Assembly: GCA_964354255.1 (NCBI GenBank)
Contig: CAYGYX010000003.1
Span: 1-64,000, forward strand
DNA length: 64,000 nt
Direction: 5' to 3'
Source of the DNA: VGBK01 sp964354255
Lineage (GTDB): Bacteria > Actinomycetota > Acidimicrobiia > Spongiisociales > UBA11373
Below the pieces are notes generated by a model. The model was given only the letters and a program-made list of their open reading frames with translations. It did not search any database and was not told the DNA's origin. Position numbers and translations under genes: made by a program. Below, in pieces: positions 18,309 to 26,553 of the stretch (positions are counted from its first letter, which is position 1; each line of letters begins with the position of its first letter).

Positions 18309-18430
18309 AGCCCTCCTTCTCCCATCCGGACTGTCACCGTCGGCCCCGGGATCTCACCGGGTCGGCCCCCTGGGCGGGGGTTCGCGGGCTCTACCGCCGG
18401 TCGGGAGTTGCACCCTGCCCTGAAGAAGGG
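18309..18430 (-). promoter_or_regulatory. FMN riboswitch (RFN element)
   Basis: On the minus strand the conserved blocks appear in order: CAGGGCAGGGTGCAACTCCC, GACCGGCGGTAGAGCCCGCG, GGCCGACCCGGTGAGATCCC, GGGGCCGACGGTGACAGTCC and GGATGGGAGAAGGAGGGC. This is the RFN aptamer that senses FMN. Between it and ribD the run GCCTC (18298-18302) can pair with GAGGC in the ribD ribosome-binding site, which suggests control of translation rather than termination. Confidence 0.95.
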
Positions 18431-18469
18431 CCTAACCAGGACAGTCTACCCGGCGCCCCGGCTCCCCAC

Positions 18470-19399
18470 TCAGCGAGTGCGCCGGTCCACCCTGAAGCAG
18501 GAGCCGGTCTCGTGTTTGGCATACTCCTTCATCTCCGACGCCAACGCCGAGGCCTCCCACTCGCTGGTGAAAGTCCGCCGCAGGTTGGTGGCCACCCCCA
18601 GGGATATGGAGACGATGGGGAACGCATGGCGCTCGCCGCGCCGGTCGATGACCTCGACGTAGCCGCGCAGGGCGTCCTGCGGGTCGTAGAAGTCGAGGAT
18701 GCCGTCGTCGAAGCGGTCGATGACCGTCTTGCAGACCTGCTCGGCGCCGTCGGGGTGCAGCACCGCCACGAAGTCGTCGCCGCCGACGTGGCCGACGAAG
18801 CAGGAGGCGTCGCCGGTCTCCACCGCCGCCGCCACCAGCACGTTGGCGGTGAACTTGATGACGTTGTCGCCCCGCATGAACCCGTAGTGGTCGTTGAAGG
18901 CCTTGAAGTTGTCCAGGTCGGCGTGGATCACGGCCATCGGGCGGCCGCTGGCCACCCTCCTCTCCAACTCCTCGGCGATGCGAAAGTTACCCGGCAAAGC
19001 GGTGAGCGGCGACAGGTCGCGCATCGCCTTGGAGCGGCGCAGCACCGCCCCCACCCGGGCCACCAACTCCTCTATGTCGAAGGGCTTGGTGATGTAGTCG
19101 TCGGCCCCCAGCTCCAGGCCCCGCACCCGATCGCGAGAGTCGGTGCGGGCGGTGAGCAGCACCACCGGCACGCTGGTGGTGGCCGGGTTGACCCGGAGCC
19201 GGCCGAGCAACTCCAGGCCGTCGAGGTCGGGCATGAGCACGTCGAGGAGGATGAGGTCCGGGGGCCTTTCGAGCGCGAGACGCAGCCCGGCCGTTCCCTC
19301 GAGGGCGGGGGTCACCTCGTAGCCCTCGCGTTCGAGGCTCATCCGCACGAAACGGACCAGGTCGGCGTCGTCGTCGATGACGAGGATGTGCTCGCTCAT
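18470..19399 (-). CDS. response regulator with REC and GGDEF-type domains
   Basis: Probable c-di-GMP-related signalling protein of 309 residues. An N-terminal receiver domain has the acidic pocket (IDDD) and the phosphoacceptor Asp53 (LLLDVLMPD) with Lys105. The C-terminal domain has DLDNFKAFNDHYGFMRGD and the signature GGDDF at 206-210, in place of the usual GGDEF or GGEEF. No upstream RxxD inhibitory site is seen. Its start overlaps the rpe stop by four bases. No cognate histidine kinase is in the window. Whether the GGDDF variant makes c-di-GMP cannot be judged from sequence. Confidence 0.85.
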   Translation of the reverse strand: MSEHILVIDDDADLVRFVRMSLEREGYEVTPALEGTAGLRLALERPPDLILLDVLMPDLDGLELLGRLRVNPATTSVPVVLLTARTDSRDRVRGLELGADDYITKPFDIEELVARVGAVLRRSKAMRDLSPLTALPGNFRIAEELERRVASGRPMAVIHADLDNFKAFNDHYGFMRGDNVIKFTANVLVAAAVETGDASCFVGHVGGDDFVAVLHPDGAEQVCKTVIDRFDDGILDFYDPQDALRGYVEVIDRRGERHAFPIVSISLGVATNLRRTFTSEWEASALASEMKEYAKHETGSCFRVDRRTR

Positions 19400-20061
19400 C
19401 CGTCCTTGACCGCTGCTCGGAGCTCTCTGGCGGCCTCTGCCGGATCGGGCGCACGCACCAAGGCGCTGCCGACCACGAAGGAGTCGGCTCCGGCCCGCCG
19501 GGCAAGCCGTGCCGTCTCCGGCGTGATGCCGCCGTCGATCTCGATATCGGTACGGAACCCCGCCGAGTCAATGAACTTGCGCGCCGCCGCCACCTTGTCC
19601 AGCACCTCGGGGAGAAAGGCCTGCCCCCCGAAGCCGGGGTTCACCGACATCACCAGCAGCCGGTCGCACAGGCCGAGGAAGGGAGCCACCGAGGCGAAGG
19701 GGGTGGGCGGGTTGATGACCAGGCCGAAGCCCAGCCCCAGAGAGCGAGCCTGGGCCGCCGCTGCGGTGGGATCGGGCCACACCTCGATGTGGATGGTGAC
19801 CATGTCCCCCCCGGCCTCCTTGACGGGGCCGAACAGGGCAGTGGGGTTGGTGACCATCAGGTGGCAGTCGAAGTAGAGCGAGGAGGCCCGCCGCAGTGAG
19901 GCGATCACGGGAATGCCAAACGACAGGTTGGGCACGAAGTGCCCGTCCATGATGTCGAGGTGGAGAAAGTCGAGGTGCGGCTCGAGACGAGCCACCTCCT
20001 CCCCGAGGCGAGCGAAGTCGGCGTTGAGGATCGAGGCGGCAAGGCGTGCCGGTTGGGCCAC
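19396..20061 (-). CDS. rpe: ribulose-phosphate 3-epimerase
   Basis: Interconverts ribulose 5-phosphate and xylulose 5-phosphate in the pentose phosphate pathway. The 221-residue TIM barrel shows LAASILNADFARLGEE, HLDIMDGHFVPNLSFG, MSVNPGFGGQ and EIDGGITPETA. It supplies the pool from which RibB draws, which fits its place before the rib operon. The GTG at 20061 has no Shine-Dalgarno sequence but a TACACT box 7 bases upstream, so the mRNA may be leaderless. Confidence 0.95.
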   Translation of the reverse strand: MAQPARLAASILNADFARLGEEVARLEPHLDFLHLDIMDGHFVPNLSFGIPVIASLRRASSLYFDCHLMVTNPTALFGPVKEAGGDMVTIHIEVWPDPTAAAAQARSLGLGFGLVINPPTPFASVAPFLGLCDRLLVMSVNPGFGGQAFLPEVLDKVAAARKFIDSAGFRTDIEIDGGITPETARLARRAGADSFVVGSALVRAPDPAEAARELRAAVKDG

Positions 20062-20068
20062 GATGGCG

Positions 20069-20074
20069 AGTGTA
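20069..20074 (-). promoter_or_regulatory. -10 box of rpe (probable leaderless start)
   Basis: TACACT on the minus strand ends 7 bases before the rpe GTG. The matching -35 lies at or inside the N gap and cannot be checked. Confidence 0.4.
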
Positions 20075-20080
20075 TCGCGG

Positions 20081-20180
20081 NNNNNNNNNNNNNNNNNNNN
20101 NNNNNNNNNNNNNNNNNNNNNNNNNNNNNNNNNNNNNNNNNNNNNNNNNNNNNNNNNNNNNNNNNNNNNNNNNNNNNNNN
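20081..20180. other. assembly gap (100 N)
   Basis: Exactly 100 N between the divergent rpe and ppk2 starts; no sequence is shared by the flanks. Upstream promoter elements of both genes, and possibly an additional gene, are hidden here. Confidence 0.99.
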
Positions 20181-20194
20181 CCTACCCTTGCGCC

Positions 20195-21001
20195 ATGGAC
20201 CGCTACCGCATCCCTCCCGATACCACAGTGAGCCTCAGCCGCTTCGACCCCGGCGACACCGGGGGGGTCAAGGAGGACTCCGCCGAGGACCGCCTGAAGG
20301 ACCTCAACCGGCGTCTGGAGAGCCTGCAGGAGCTCCTCTACGCCGAGGGGAAGCACAAGGTGCTCGTCGTCCTGCAGGCCATGGACACCGGTGGCAAGGA
20401 CGGGGTGATCCGTCACGTCTTCGAAGGGGTGAACCCCGCGGGGGTGAAGGTGGCCTCGTTCGGTCGGCCCACGGAGGAAGAGCTGGCCCACGACTACCTG
20501 TGGCGGGTGCAGCGCCACACACCCGGCACCGGCCAGCTCGCCATCTTCAACCGCAGCCACTACGAGGACGTGCTGGTGGTGCGGGTGCACGGGCTGGTCG
20601 CCGAGGGAGTGTGGAGCCGCCGCTACCGCCACATCAACGAGTGGGAGCGCCTCCTCGCCGAGGAGGGTACGACGATCCGTAAGTTCTTCCTGCTCATCTC
20701 CCCCGAGGAACAGGCCGAGCGCCTCCAGGAGCGGCTGGACGACCCCTCCAAGCGCTGGAAGTTCCGGCTGGGCGACCTCGACGAGCGGGCCCGCTGGGGG
20801 GACTACATGGCCGCCTACGAGGCGGTGCTGTCGCAGACGAGCACCGCGTGGGCGCCGTGGTACGTGGTCCCCGCCGATCGCAAGTGGTACCGGAACCTGG
20901 TGGTGGCCACCGTGCTGGTCGAGACCCTCCAGGGCCTGCAGATGGCCTACCCGGAGCCGGAGGAGGACCTGTCGGGAGTGGTCATCCCGCCGGTGGGGTG
21001 A
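20195..21001 (+). CDS. ppk2: polyphosphate kinase 2 family protein
   Basis: PPK2 enzymes transfer phosphate between polyphosphate and nucleotides. The 268-residue single-domain protein has the Walker A motif QAMDTGGKDG, the Walker B region FNRSHYEDVLVVRVH and the lid RRYRHINEWERLL. Length and lid resemble single-domain polyphosphate:AMP or ADP phosphotransferases, but the nucleotide preference is not certain. It is the only plus-strand gene between 5165 and the right edge. A TACCCT box (20183-20188) ends 6 bases before the ATG with no Shine-Dalgarno sequence, as in a leaderless mRNA. Its 3' end overlaps fmt tail to tail by 20 bases. Confidence 0.93.
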   Translation: MDRYRIPPDTTVSLSRFDPGDTGGVKEDSAEDRLKDLNRRLESLQELLYAEGKHKVLVVLQAMDTGGKDGVIRHVFEGVNPAGVKVASFGRPTEEELAHDYLWRVQRHTPGTGQLAIFNRSHYEDVLVVRVHGLVAEGVWSRRYRHINEWERLLAEEGTTIRKFFLLISPEEQAERLQERLDDPSKRWKFRLGDLDERARWGDYMAAYEAVLSQTSTAWAPWYVVPADRKWYRNLVVATVLVETLQGLQMAYPEPEEDLSGVVIPPVG

Positions 21002-21908
21002 ACCGGGCGGGCTGCTGCCGCCGCCCGCGCATCCACGCCACTGCCTCCATCCGGTCCCGCCCGGCCGGCTGCACCTCGAGGAGTTCCACCGGCCCGTCGC
21101 CCGCGCCCAGCAGCACGGCCTCGCCGCTGACGGCGGCCACCCCGGGCTCGAGTCCCGGCCCGACCGCCGGGCGGGCCCGCCACAGCTTCACCCGCACCCC
21201 GTCGAAGAGGGTCCAGGCTCCGGGCTTGGGGTCGAATGCCCGTACCGCCCGCAGCACGGCTTCCGCCCGGTGCCGGGTGGGATCGACGAAGGCTTCCTCC
21301 ACCCGCACCCGCGCCGCCGCCGTCGCTCCCTCGGCGGGCTGAGGCCGGAGGGCCATGTCGCCGGCCAGGTACGCGGCGAGGTGCCTGCTGAGCATGGCCG
21401 CCCCGAGCGCCGCCAGGCGGGTGGTCAGCTCCCCAGCCGTCTCCCCCGGCTCCACCGCGGTCGGCTCCACGGCGATGACCGGGCCGGTGTCCATGCCCTC
21501 GTCCAGCACCATCAGGGTCACCCCGGTGATGGGATCGCCGGCCAGCAGGGTGCGCACTACCGGGCTTGCCCCCCGCCACCGGGGCAGCAGTGAGAAGTGC
21601 ACGTTGAGGAAGCCGGCGGCCGGCACCGCCAGCAGGGCGGGCGGCAGCAGCTGCCCGTAGGCCACCACCACCGCCACCGCAGGGGCCAGTGACCGGAGCC
21701 GCGCCAGGTCATGGACGGCCCGCTCCGGCTGGGCCACCGGCAGGCCGCGATCCAGCGCCGCCTCCTTCACCGGCGGAGGCTGCGGCCTCCCCGAGCGCCC
21801 CCTCGGGCGATCGGGCCGGGTGGTGACCAGCAGCACCTCGGCGATCTCGGCCAGCGCCTCCAGCGAGGGCACGGCCTCCGACGGGGTGCCGTAGAAGACC
21901 GCCCTCAT
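20982..21908 (-). CDS. fmt: methionyl-tRNA formyltransferase
   Basis: Formylates initiator Met-tRNA using 10-formyl-THF. The 308 residues have the formyltransferase core with the catalytic-site segment NVHFSLLPRWRGASPV and GVTLMVLDEGMDTGPV, and a C-terminal OB-like domain. The ATG at 21908 overlaps the def stop. In other actinobacteria rsmB (fmu) follows fmt; here the convergent ppk2 gene takes that place. Confidence 0.95.
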   Translation of the reverse strand: MRAVFYGTPSEAVPSLEALAEIAEVLLVTTRPDRPRGRSGRPQPPPVKEAALDRGLPVAQPERAVHDLARLRSLAPAVAVVVAYGQLLPPALLAVPAAGFLNVHFSLLPRWRGASPVVRTLLAGDPITGVTLMVLDEGMDTGPVIAVEPTAVEPGETAGELTTRLAALGAAMLSRHLAAYLAGDMALRPQPAEGATAAARVRVEEAFVDPTRHRAEAVLRAVRAFDPKPGAWTLFDGVRVKLWRARPAVGPGLEPGVAAVSGEAVLLGAGDGPVELLEVQPAGRDRMEAVAWMRGRRQQPARFTPPAG

Positions 21909-22408
21909 CGGGCTTCCCTCAGCCCCATGGCCTCCTCGCGCAACTCCTTGAGGGCCTGCTTGCGAGCGCGGCGCGGCAGGCGGTCCAGGATCACCATGCC
22001 GTCGACGTGGTCGGTTTCGTGTTGCAGGACCCGCCCGAGTAGTTCCTCTCCGGCGTACTCGACCTCGTTGCCGTCCAGGTCGAGCCCGCGCGCCCGGGCG
22101 AAGGCGGGCCGGCGCACCGCCCAGTACCGATCCGGAACCGACAGGCAACCCTCGTCGAAGGTCCACGAGCCCCCGGTCTCCAACAAGACCGGGTTGATCA
22201 GGTGATGTGGCCCCTCCCCGACATCGAAGACCACCACCCGCAGGGCCACCCCGATCTGCGGGGCGGCCAGGCCCACCCCGGGCGCTTGGTACATCGTTTC
22301 GAGCATGTCGGCGACGAGGCGTCGAATGGCATCGTCGACGCGCGCCACCGGGGCCGCCGGGCTGCGCAGCACGGGGTCCGGATAGGTGCGGATCGGGAAG
22401 ACGGCCAC
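21905..22408 (-). CDS. def: peptide deformylase
   Basis: Removes the N-formyl group from nascent proteins. The 167 residues contain the three signature motifs GVGLAAPQIG, EGCLSVP (metal-binding Cys) and QHETDHVDG (the HExxH motif). The GTG start at 22408 is preceded by a strong AGGAGGT with 4 bases between. It is paired with fmt, which performs the opposite reaction. Confidence 0.96.
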   Translation of the reverse strand: MAVFPIRTYPDPVLRSPAAPVARVDDAIRRLVADMLETMYQAPGVGLAAPQIGVALRVVVFDVGEGPHHLINPVLLETGGSWTFDEGCLSVPDRYWAVRRPAFARARGLDLDGNEVEYAGEELLGRVLQHETDHVDGMVILDRLPRRARKQALKELREEAMGLREAR

Positions 22409-22445
22409 GGCACCTCCTGTGCCGGGCGATCAGGATAGCCAGGGG

Positions 22446-24197
22446 TCAGAGGTCGATCGGGTCGGCGTCGATGCGCACCCGCGCTCCTCCGTCCCGCCAG
22501 TCCTGCACCAGGCGCCGCAGCATCACTCGCGGCCCCCGCAGGTCCCGGCCCTGCAGGAGCCACCGGGATCGGCCACCCCGCTCGGCGGGGCCGTGCACCT
22601 CCGCCCGGCCGTCCACCGCGGCGCGCAGGGCGGCGTCGGCTTGCTCGGGAGCGCCGGCGGCCTCCACCACGATGATCTCGCCCGAGGGGGGGAAGCCGGC
22701 CTCGGCCCGCCCCGCCGCCTCAGTGGCCAGTAGCGGCAGGGGGTCGGCGCGCCGCAGCGCCTCCAGCGCAGGGTGGCCCGGGTCGGCGGTCTGCACCACC
22801 ATCCTCCGCCCCCGGCCCGTCCCTGCCGCGGCGGCCACCCGGGCCAGGAGTCGCAGGCCGTCCTCCACCGCCCGGTAGTGAGGAGCGCGCAGGAGTCCGT
22901 CGGCGTCCACCACCACCGCCAGGTCCACCGGGCCCAGGTCGGCCAGATCCCGTTCTGTGCCCACCACCACCCGGCGCCCGCTCCCCGCCTCCCCCACCAC
23001 CTCGCGCCCCAGGAAACCCCCCGCTTCGACCACCAGGCGCCCCACTCCCGCCCCCAGCGGCTCGAAGCGTCGCCCCCCACAACGCGGGCATGCTCCCAAC
23101 ACCGTCCCGCAGCGAGGGCAGGAGGCGCCCCCTTCGGGGCGTGAACCGCACTGCAGACAGACCCGTAGAGAACGGCACCCCACGCAGCGCAGCGCCGGCA
23201 CCCGCCGCTCCACCAGGAGGAAGGCCCGGCCCCCGGCCCCGGCCACCGCCTGCAGCGCCTGCCTCGCCCGCTGCCCGAGCAGGCCCCCGCCCGGCGGCTC
23301 CTCGGTGCGGTCGGCCACCTCGACCAGGCCCCACAGCCGCCCCCCGACCCTGGCCAGGGCCGGTGCCCGGTGCAGCGCCTCGGTGGTAGGCACCGCCCCG
23401 CACAGCACCAGGGGGAACCGTTCCACCGCAGAACGGCGCCAGAGGACGTCGCGCACATGGGTGGTGGGAGTAGCCCGATCCTTCATGCCCCGCCGCCCCT
23501 CCTCCACTGTGCAGGCCAGGGCCAGGGAGCCCACCGGCCAGAACGCGGTCTCCCGCGTCCCCACCAGCACGCGCCCGGGATGGGTCACGGCCTCCCAGGC
23601 GCCGGTGGCGGCGGCCCCCCCTTCTTCCGAGACGCCCAGCACCACCCGCTCCCCGAGGTCCCCGGCCAGAGTCTCGACAAGGCGCCGCGCCTCGGCCACC
23701 GAGGGGACCACCACCATGGCGCTGCGCCCGGCCGCCAGCACCGGGGCGATCAGCGACGCGAGGGGCCCGGCCCACGGCCCCGACCCGAGCAGGTAGCGGG
23801 CCCCCAAGTGGCCCCCCGCCGCGGCGGCCACCGACACCTCCGGCAGCGGAGACGGCCCGAGCACCGGCACCGGGGGCAGCGCCGGCTCCGCGCGCCAACG
23901 GGGGAGGTTGAGCGGGGCCCCCTTGCCGAGGACCACCGACAGGGGGGCCACGTAATGGATGGCTGCCCAGCGCATCACCTCGAGCAGGCCCCGGTTGAAC
24001 ACCGGGAGGTCGCCGCGCCGGCCGAGCAGGCGGCGCAGTCCCGGGCGTTCCGCCTCCCCCACCGCCACCACGAAGCCGGGCACCCGCCGCCCCCCGAGCG
24101 GGACACGCACCAGCGAGCCCACCTCAACCTCCACCCCGGGAGGCACCTCGTAGGCGAAACCGTCGTCGACCGCGAAGGTGGGCAAGTCGGGCACCAC
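22446..24197 (-). CDS. priA: PriA-like primosomal protein N', ATPase-degenerate
   Basis: A member of the PriA family (about 583 residues, against about 730 in E. coli). The N-terminal 3'-DNA-binding region (LPTFAVDDGFAYEVPPG, RVPLGGRRVPGFVV) and the double zinc-binding cysteine cluster (CVGC, CLQC, CPRC, CPRC) are kept. The helicase part lacks a GxGKT Walker A motif (SGPWAGPLASLIAPVL stands there) and a DExH box, as described for actinobacterial PriA-like proteins, so helicase activity is unlikely. The start is uncertain: GTG at 24197 is used; a CTG at 24221 overlapping the coaBC stop (CTGA) fits the coupling pattern of this genome equally well. Confidence 0.82.
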   Translation of the reverse strand: MVPDLPTFAVDDGFAYEVPPGVEVEVGSLVRVPLGGRRVPGFVVAVGEAERPGLRRLLGRRGDLPVFNRGLLEVMRWAAIHYVAPLSVVLGKGAPLNLPRWRAEPALPPVPVLGPSPLPEVSVAAAAGGHLGARYLLGSGPWAGPLASLIAPVLAAGRSAMVVVPSVAEARRLVETLAGDLGERVVLGVSEEGGAAATGAWEAVTHPGRVLVGTRETAFWPVGSLALACTVEEGRRGMKDRATPTTHVRDVLWRRSAVERFPLVLCGAVPTTEALHRAPALARVGGRLWGLVEVADRTEEPPGGGLLGQRARQALQAVAGAGGRAFLLVERRVPALRCVGCRSLRVCLQCGSRPEGGASCPRCGTVLGACPRCGGRRFEPLGAGVGRLVVEAGGFLGREVVGEAGSGRRVVVGTERDLADLGPVDLAVVVDADGLLRAPHYRAVEDGLRLLARVAAAAGTGRGRRMVVQTADPGHPALEALRRADPLPLLATEAAGRAEAGFPPSGEIIVVEAAGAPEQADAALRAAVDGRAEVHGPAERGGRSRWLLQGRDLRGPRVMLRRLVQDWRDGGARVRIDADPIDL

Positions 24198-24217
24198 CCG
24201 GACGACGGGGGGCGTGC

Positions 24218-25408
24218 TCAGGGTGTGCCCCGACTCCTCAGTTCGGCGATCCGCTCCCAAAGCCGGGCGGCCACCCGCCGCTTGGGGAGCAGGTCCCACC
24301 GCTCCAGGGTGCCGTCGGGGAGGATCAGGGCCACCTGGTTGCCCTCGGTGCCGAACCCGGATCCGGCCGCGGTGACGTCGTTGGCGACCAGCAGGTCCAC
24401 CCCCTTGGCCTTGGCCTTGGCCCAGGCACCCTCCACCGGCCCGGTCTCCGCGGCGAACCCGACCAGGAACGGCCGGGGCTGCATCGCCGCCACCCCGGCC
24501 AGGATGTCCGGGGTGGGCTCCAGCACCAGTGCCGGCGGCCCGTCTGCCCGCCGCAGTTTGGAGGAGGCCGACCGCGCCGGTCGGAAGTCGGCCACCGCCG
24601 CCGCCAGCACGGCTACGTCGCAATCCCCCGCCCGGCTCCACACCGCCTCAGCCATCTCCGCAGCCGTGTCGACCCGGATCACCTGGAGGCCGGCCACCTG
24701 GGGAGGCTCGACGGTGGTCACCAGAGTTACCGAGGCGCCCCGCCCGGCCGCCTCCTCGGCGATGGCATTCCCCATCTTCCCCGACGAGCGGTTCCCGATG
24801 AACCGCACCGGGTCGATGGGCTCCCGGGTGCCCCCGGCGCTGACCAGCACCCGCCAGCCGGCCAGGGTCCCGCCGCCCAGCGCCTGCTCGAGGGCGGCCA
24901 CGATCTCCTCGGGATCCACCATGCGCCCCGGCCCGACGTCGCCGGCCGCCAGCGGCCCGTGCGTCGGCCCCACCACCCGGTACCCGTCGGCAAGGAGAGC
25001 GGCCAGGTTGCGCCGGGTGGCCGGGTGGGCCCACATGTCGCTGTGCATGGCCGGGGCGATGACCACCGGGGCCCGGGTGGCTAGCACCACCGCCGACAGC
25101 AGGTCCTCGCTCAGACCGTGCGCCAGGCGGGACATAGTCGCCGCCGTCGCCGGGGCGATGCACACTGCGTCGGCCCAGCGGGCCAGCTCGATGTGGGGGC
25201 TCACCGAAGGCTCGTCCCAGAACCCGACGGCGGGACGGGTGCCGGTGATCGCGGAGAGAGTGTGCGGCCCCAGGAAGCGCAGGGCCGACTCGGTCATCAC
25301 CGTGCGGACCTCCGCCCCGGCCCGCACCAGCAGGCGAGCCAGGTAGGCGCACTTGTAGGAAGCGACCCCTCCGCTGACCCCCAGCAGGATGCGCCGCCCG
25401 GCGAGCAT
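24218..25408 (-). CDS. coaBC: phosphopantothenoylcysteine decarboxylase/synthetase
   Basis: Bifunctional coenzyme A enzyme of 396 residues. The N-terminal flavoprotein CoaC domain has GVSGGVASYK, the IAPATAATMSRLAHG segment and PAMHSDMW. The C-terminal CoaB domain has SAGGTREPIDPVRFIGNRSSGKMG and the AAVADFRP segment. It follows rpoZ by 3 bases. In mycobacteria metK lies between coaBC and priA; it is absent here. Confidence 0.95.
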   Translation of the reverse strand: MLAGRRILLGVSGGVASYKCAYLARLLVRAGAEVRTVMTESALRFLGPHTLSAITGTRPAVGFWDEPSVSPHIELARWADAVCIAPATAATMSRLAHGLSEDLLSAVVLATRAPVVIAPAMHSDMWAHPATRRNLAALLADGYRVVGPTHGPLAAGDVGPGRMVDPEEIVAALEQALGGGTLAGWRVLVSAGGTREPIDPVRFIGNRSSGKMGNAIAEEAAGRGASVTLVTTVEPPQVAGLQVIRVDTAAEMAEAVWSRAGDCDVAVLAAAVADFRPARSASSKLRRADGPPALVLEPTPDILAGVAAMQPRPFLVGFAAETGPVEGAWAKAKAKGVDLLVANDVTAAGSGFGTEGNQVALILPDGTLERWDLLPKRRVAARLWERIAELRSRGTP

Positions 25409-25411
25409 CGC

Positions 25412-25642
25412 CTACTCGCCCTTGTCGACGACGACCTTGTCGGCGGCGATCTCCTCGAAGGCGATCGATAGGGGCTTGCGGGACAGCGAGTGCACCTGCG
25501 GGGGCACGTAGGAGCCCAGGCCGTCTCCCAGCTGGTGGAAGTAGGCGTTGATCTGCCGGGCGCGCCGGGCCGCCAGCACCACCAGGGTGAAGCGGTTCCC
25601 GGTGCGCTCTAGGACGGTCTCGATGGGCGGCTCGATCATCAT
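25412..25642 (-). CDS. rpoZ: RNA polymerase omega subunit
   Basis: Small (76-residue) RNA polymerase subunit that helps assembly and beta-prime folding. The segment NRFTLVVLAARRARQINAYF is the conserved omega core. The start overlaps the gmk stop by 4 bases. The order gmk-rpoZ-coaBC is conserved in actinobacteria. Confidence 0.93.
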   Translation of the reverse strand: MMIEPPIETVLERTGNRFTLVVLAARRARQINAYFHQLGDGLGSYVPPQVHSLSRKPLSIAFEEIAADKVVVDKGE

Positions 25643-26193
25643 GGGGGGCTCCCAGGGGGTCCGGGGGCCATCAGTATACCGGCCACCTCGGCGATGGCCC
25701 GCACCACTCGATCGTTGACCACGAAGTAGTCGAAGAGGCCCCGGGCCCGCTCCATCTGCCAGCGGGCGGCAGCCAGGCGGCGAGCGATCTGCTCGTCGTC
25801 CGTGTCGCCCCGTCCCCGCAGCCGGGCCTCGAGCACCTCCAGGCTAGGAGGCTCGACGAACACCATCAGGGCCTCCGGGAAGGCCGCCTTCACCTGCTCC
25901 GCCCCGAGCAGCTCGATGTCGGCCAGCACGTCCTCCCCGGCCGCCAGGGCCCGTTCCACCGGCGCCCGCGGCGTCCCGTACAGGTGGCCGCTGTACTCCG
26001 CCCATTCGATCAGCTCGCCCCCGTCGCGCGCCGCCAGGAACCGCTCCCGGTCGACGAAGTGGTAGGCGACCCCGTCGGCCTCGCCGGGCCGAGGTGGACG
26101 CGTCGTCATCGACACCGAGAAGTGAAACGGCATGCGCTCGGCCAGCCCCGCCACGACGCTCGTCTTGCCGACCCCCGAAGGGCCGGAGACCAC
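25639..26193 (-). CDS. gmk: guanylate kinase
   Basis: Phosphorylates GMP to GDP. It begins at the P-loop (VSGPSGVGKTSVV) and has the GMP-binding SMTTRPPRPGEADGVAYHFVDRERF and the EYSGHLYGTP segment. The assigned GTG at 26193 gives 184 residues, a little short for the family. A CTG two codons upstream, or a start inside the mIHF gene, is possible, because most GMP kinases have a few residues before the P-loop strand. Confidence 0.94.
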   Translation of the reverse strand: MVSGPSGVGKTSVVAGLAERMPFHFSVSMTTRPPRPGEADGVAYHFVDRERFLAARDGGELIEWAEYSGHLYGTPRAPVERALAAGEDVLADIELLGAEQVKAAFPEALMVFVEPPSLEVLEARLRGRGDTDDEQIARRLAAARWQMERARGLFDYFVVNDRVVRAIAEVAGILMAPGPPGSPP

Positions 26194-26218
26194 GACCAGC
26201 CGGCCGCGGCGGGGCCGG

Positions 26219-26530
26219 TCAGGAGAGGGCGCTGATGAGGGCCTCCCTCTGCCTGGCGCCCAGGCCGCGCAAGCGGCGGCTCTCGGCGATCCCCAGCCGT
26301 TCCATGAGGCGGTGCGCCTTCACCTTGCCCAGGCCGGGCAGCGAGGTGAGCACCGCCACGACCTTGATGCCTCCCGCCGCTTGGTCGGTCTCGGCTCGCG
26401 CCAGCAGGGCGGAGAGGGTGAGGGAACCCTCCTTCAGCGCCTGCTTCAATGCGGCCCGCTCGCGCCGGGCGGCGCCGGCCTTCTCCAGGGCACGGGCACG
26501 CTGCTCGGGTGTCAGTTTCGGTGGTGCCAT
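26219..26530 (-). CDS. mihF: actinobacterial integration host factor (mIHF)
   Basis: Nucleoid-associated DNA-binding protein unrelated to E. coli IHF and restricted to Actinobacteria. The 103 residues include PPKLTPEQRARALEKAGAAR, a long helix, and the helix-hairpin-helix-like VAVLTSLPGLGKVKAHRLME core. The ATG at 26530 has a GGAGG sequence close upstream. Its position between pyrF and gmk matches mycobacteria and supports the taxonomic assignment. Confidence 0.94.
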   Translation of the reverse strand: MAPPKLTPEQRARALEKAGAARRERAALKQALKEGSLTLSALLARAETDQAAGGIKVVAVLTSLPGLGKVKAHRLMERLGIAESRRLRGLGARQREALISALS

Positions 26531-26553
26531 GACCCTCCTCCCTTCACCCAACT

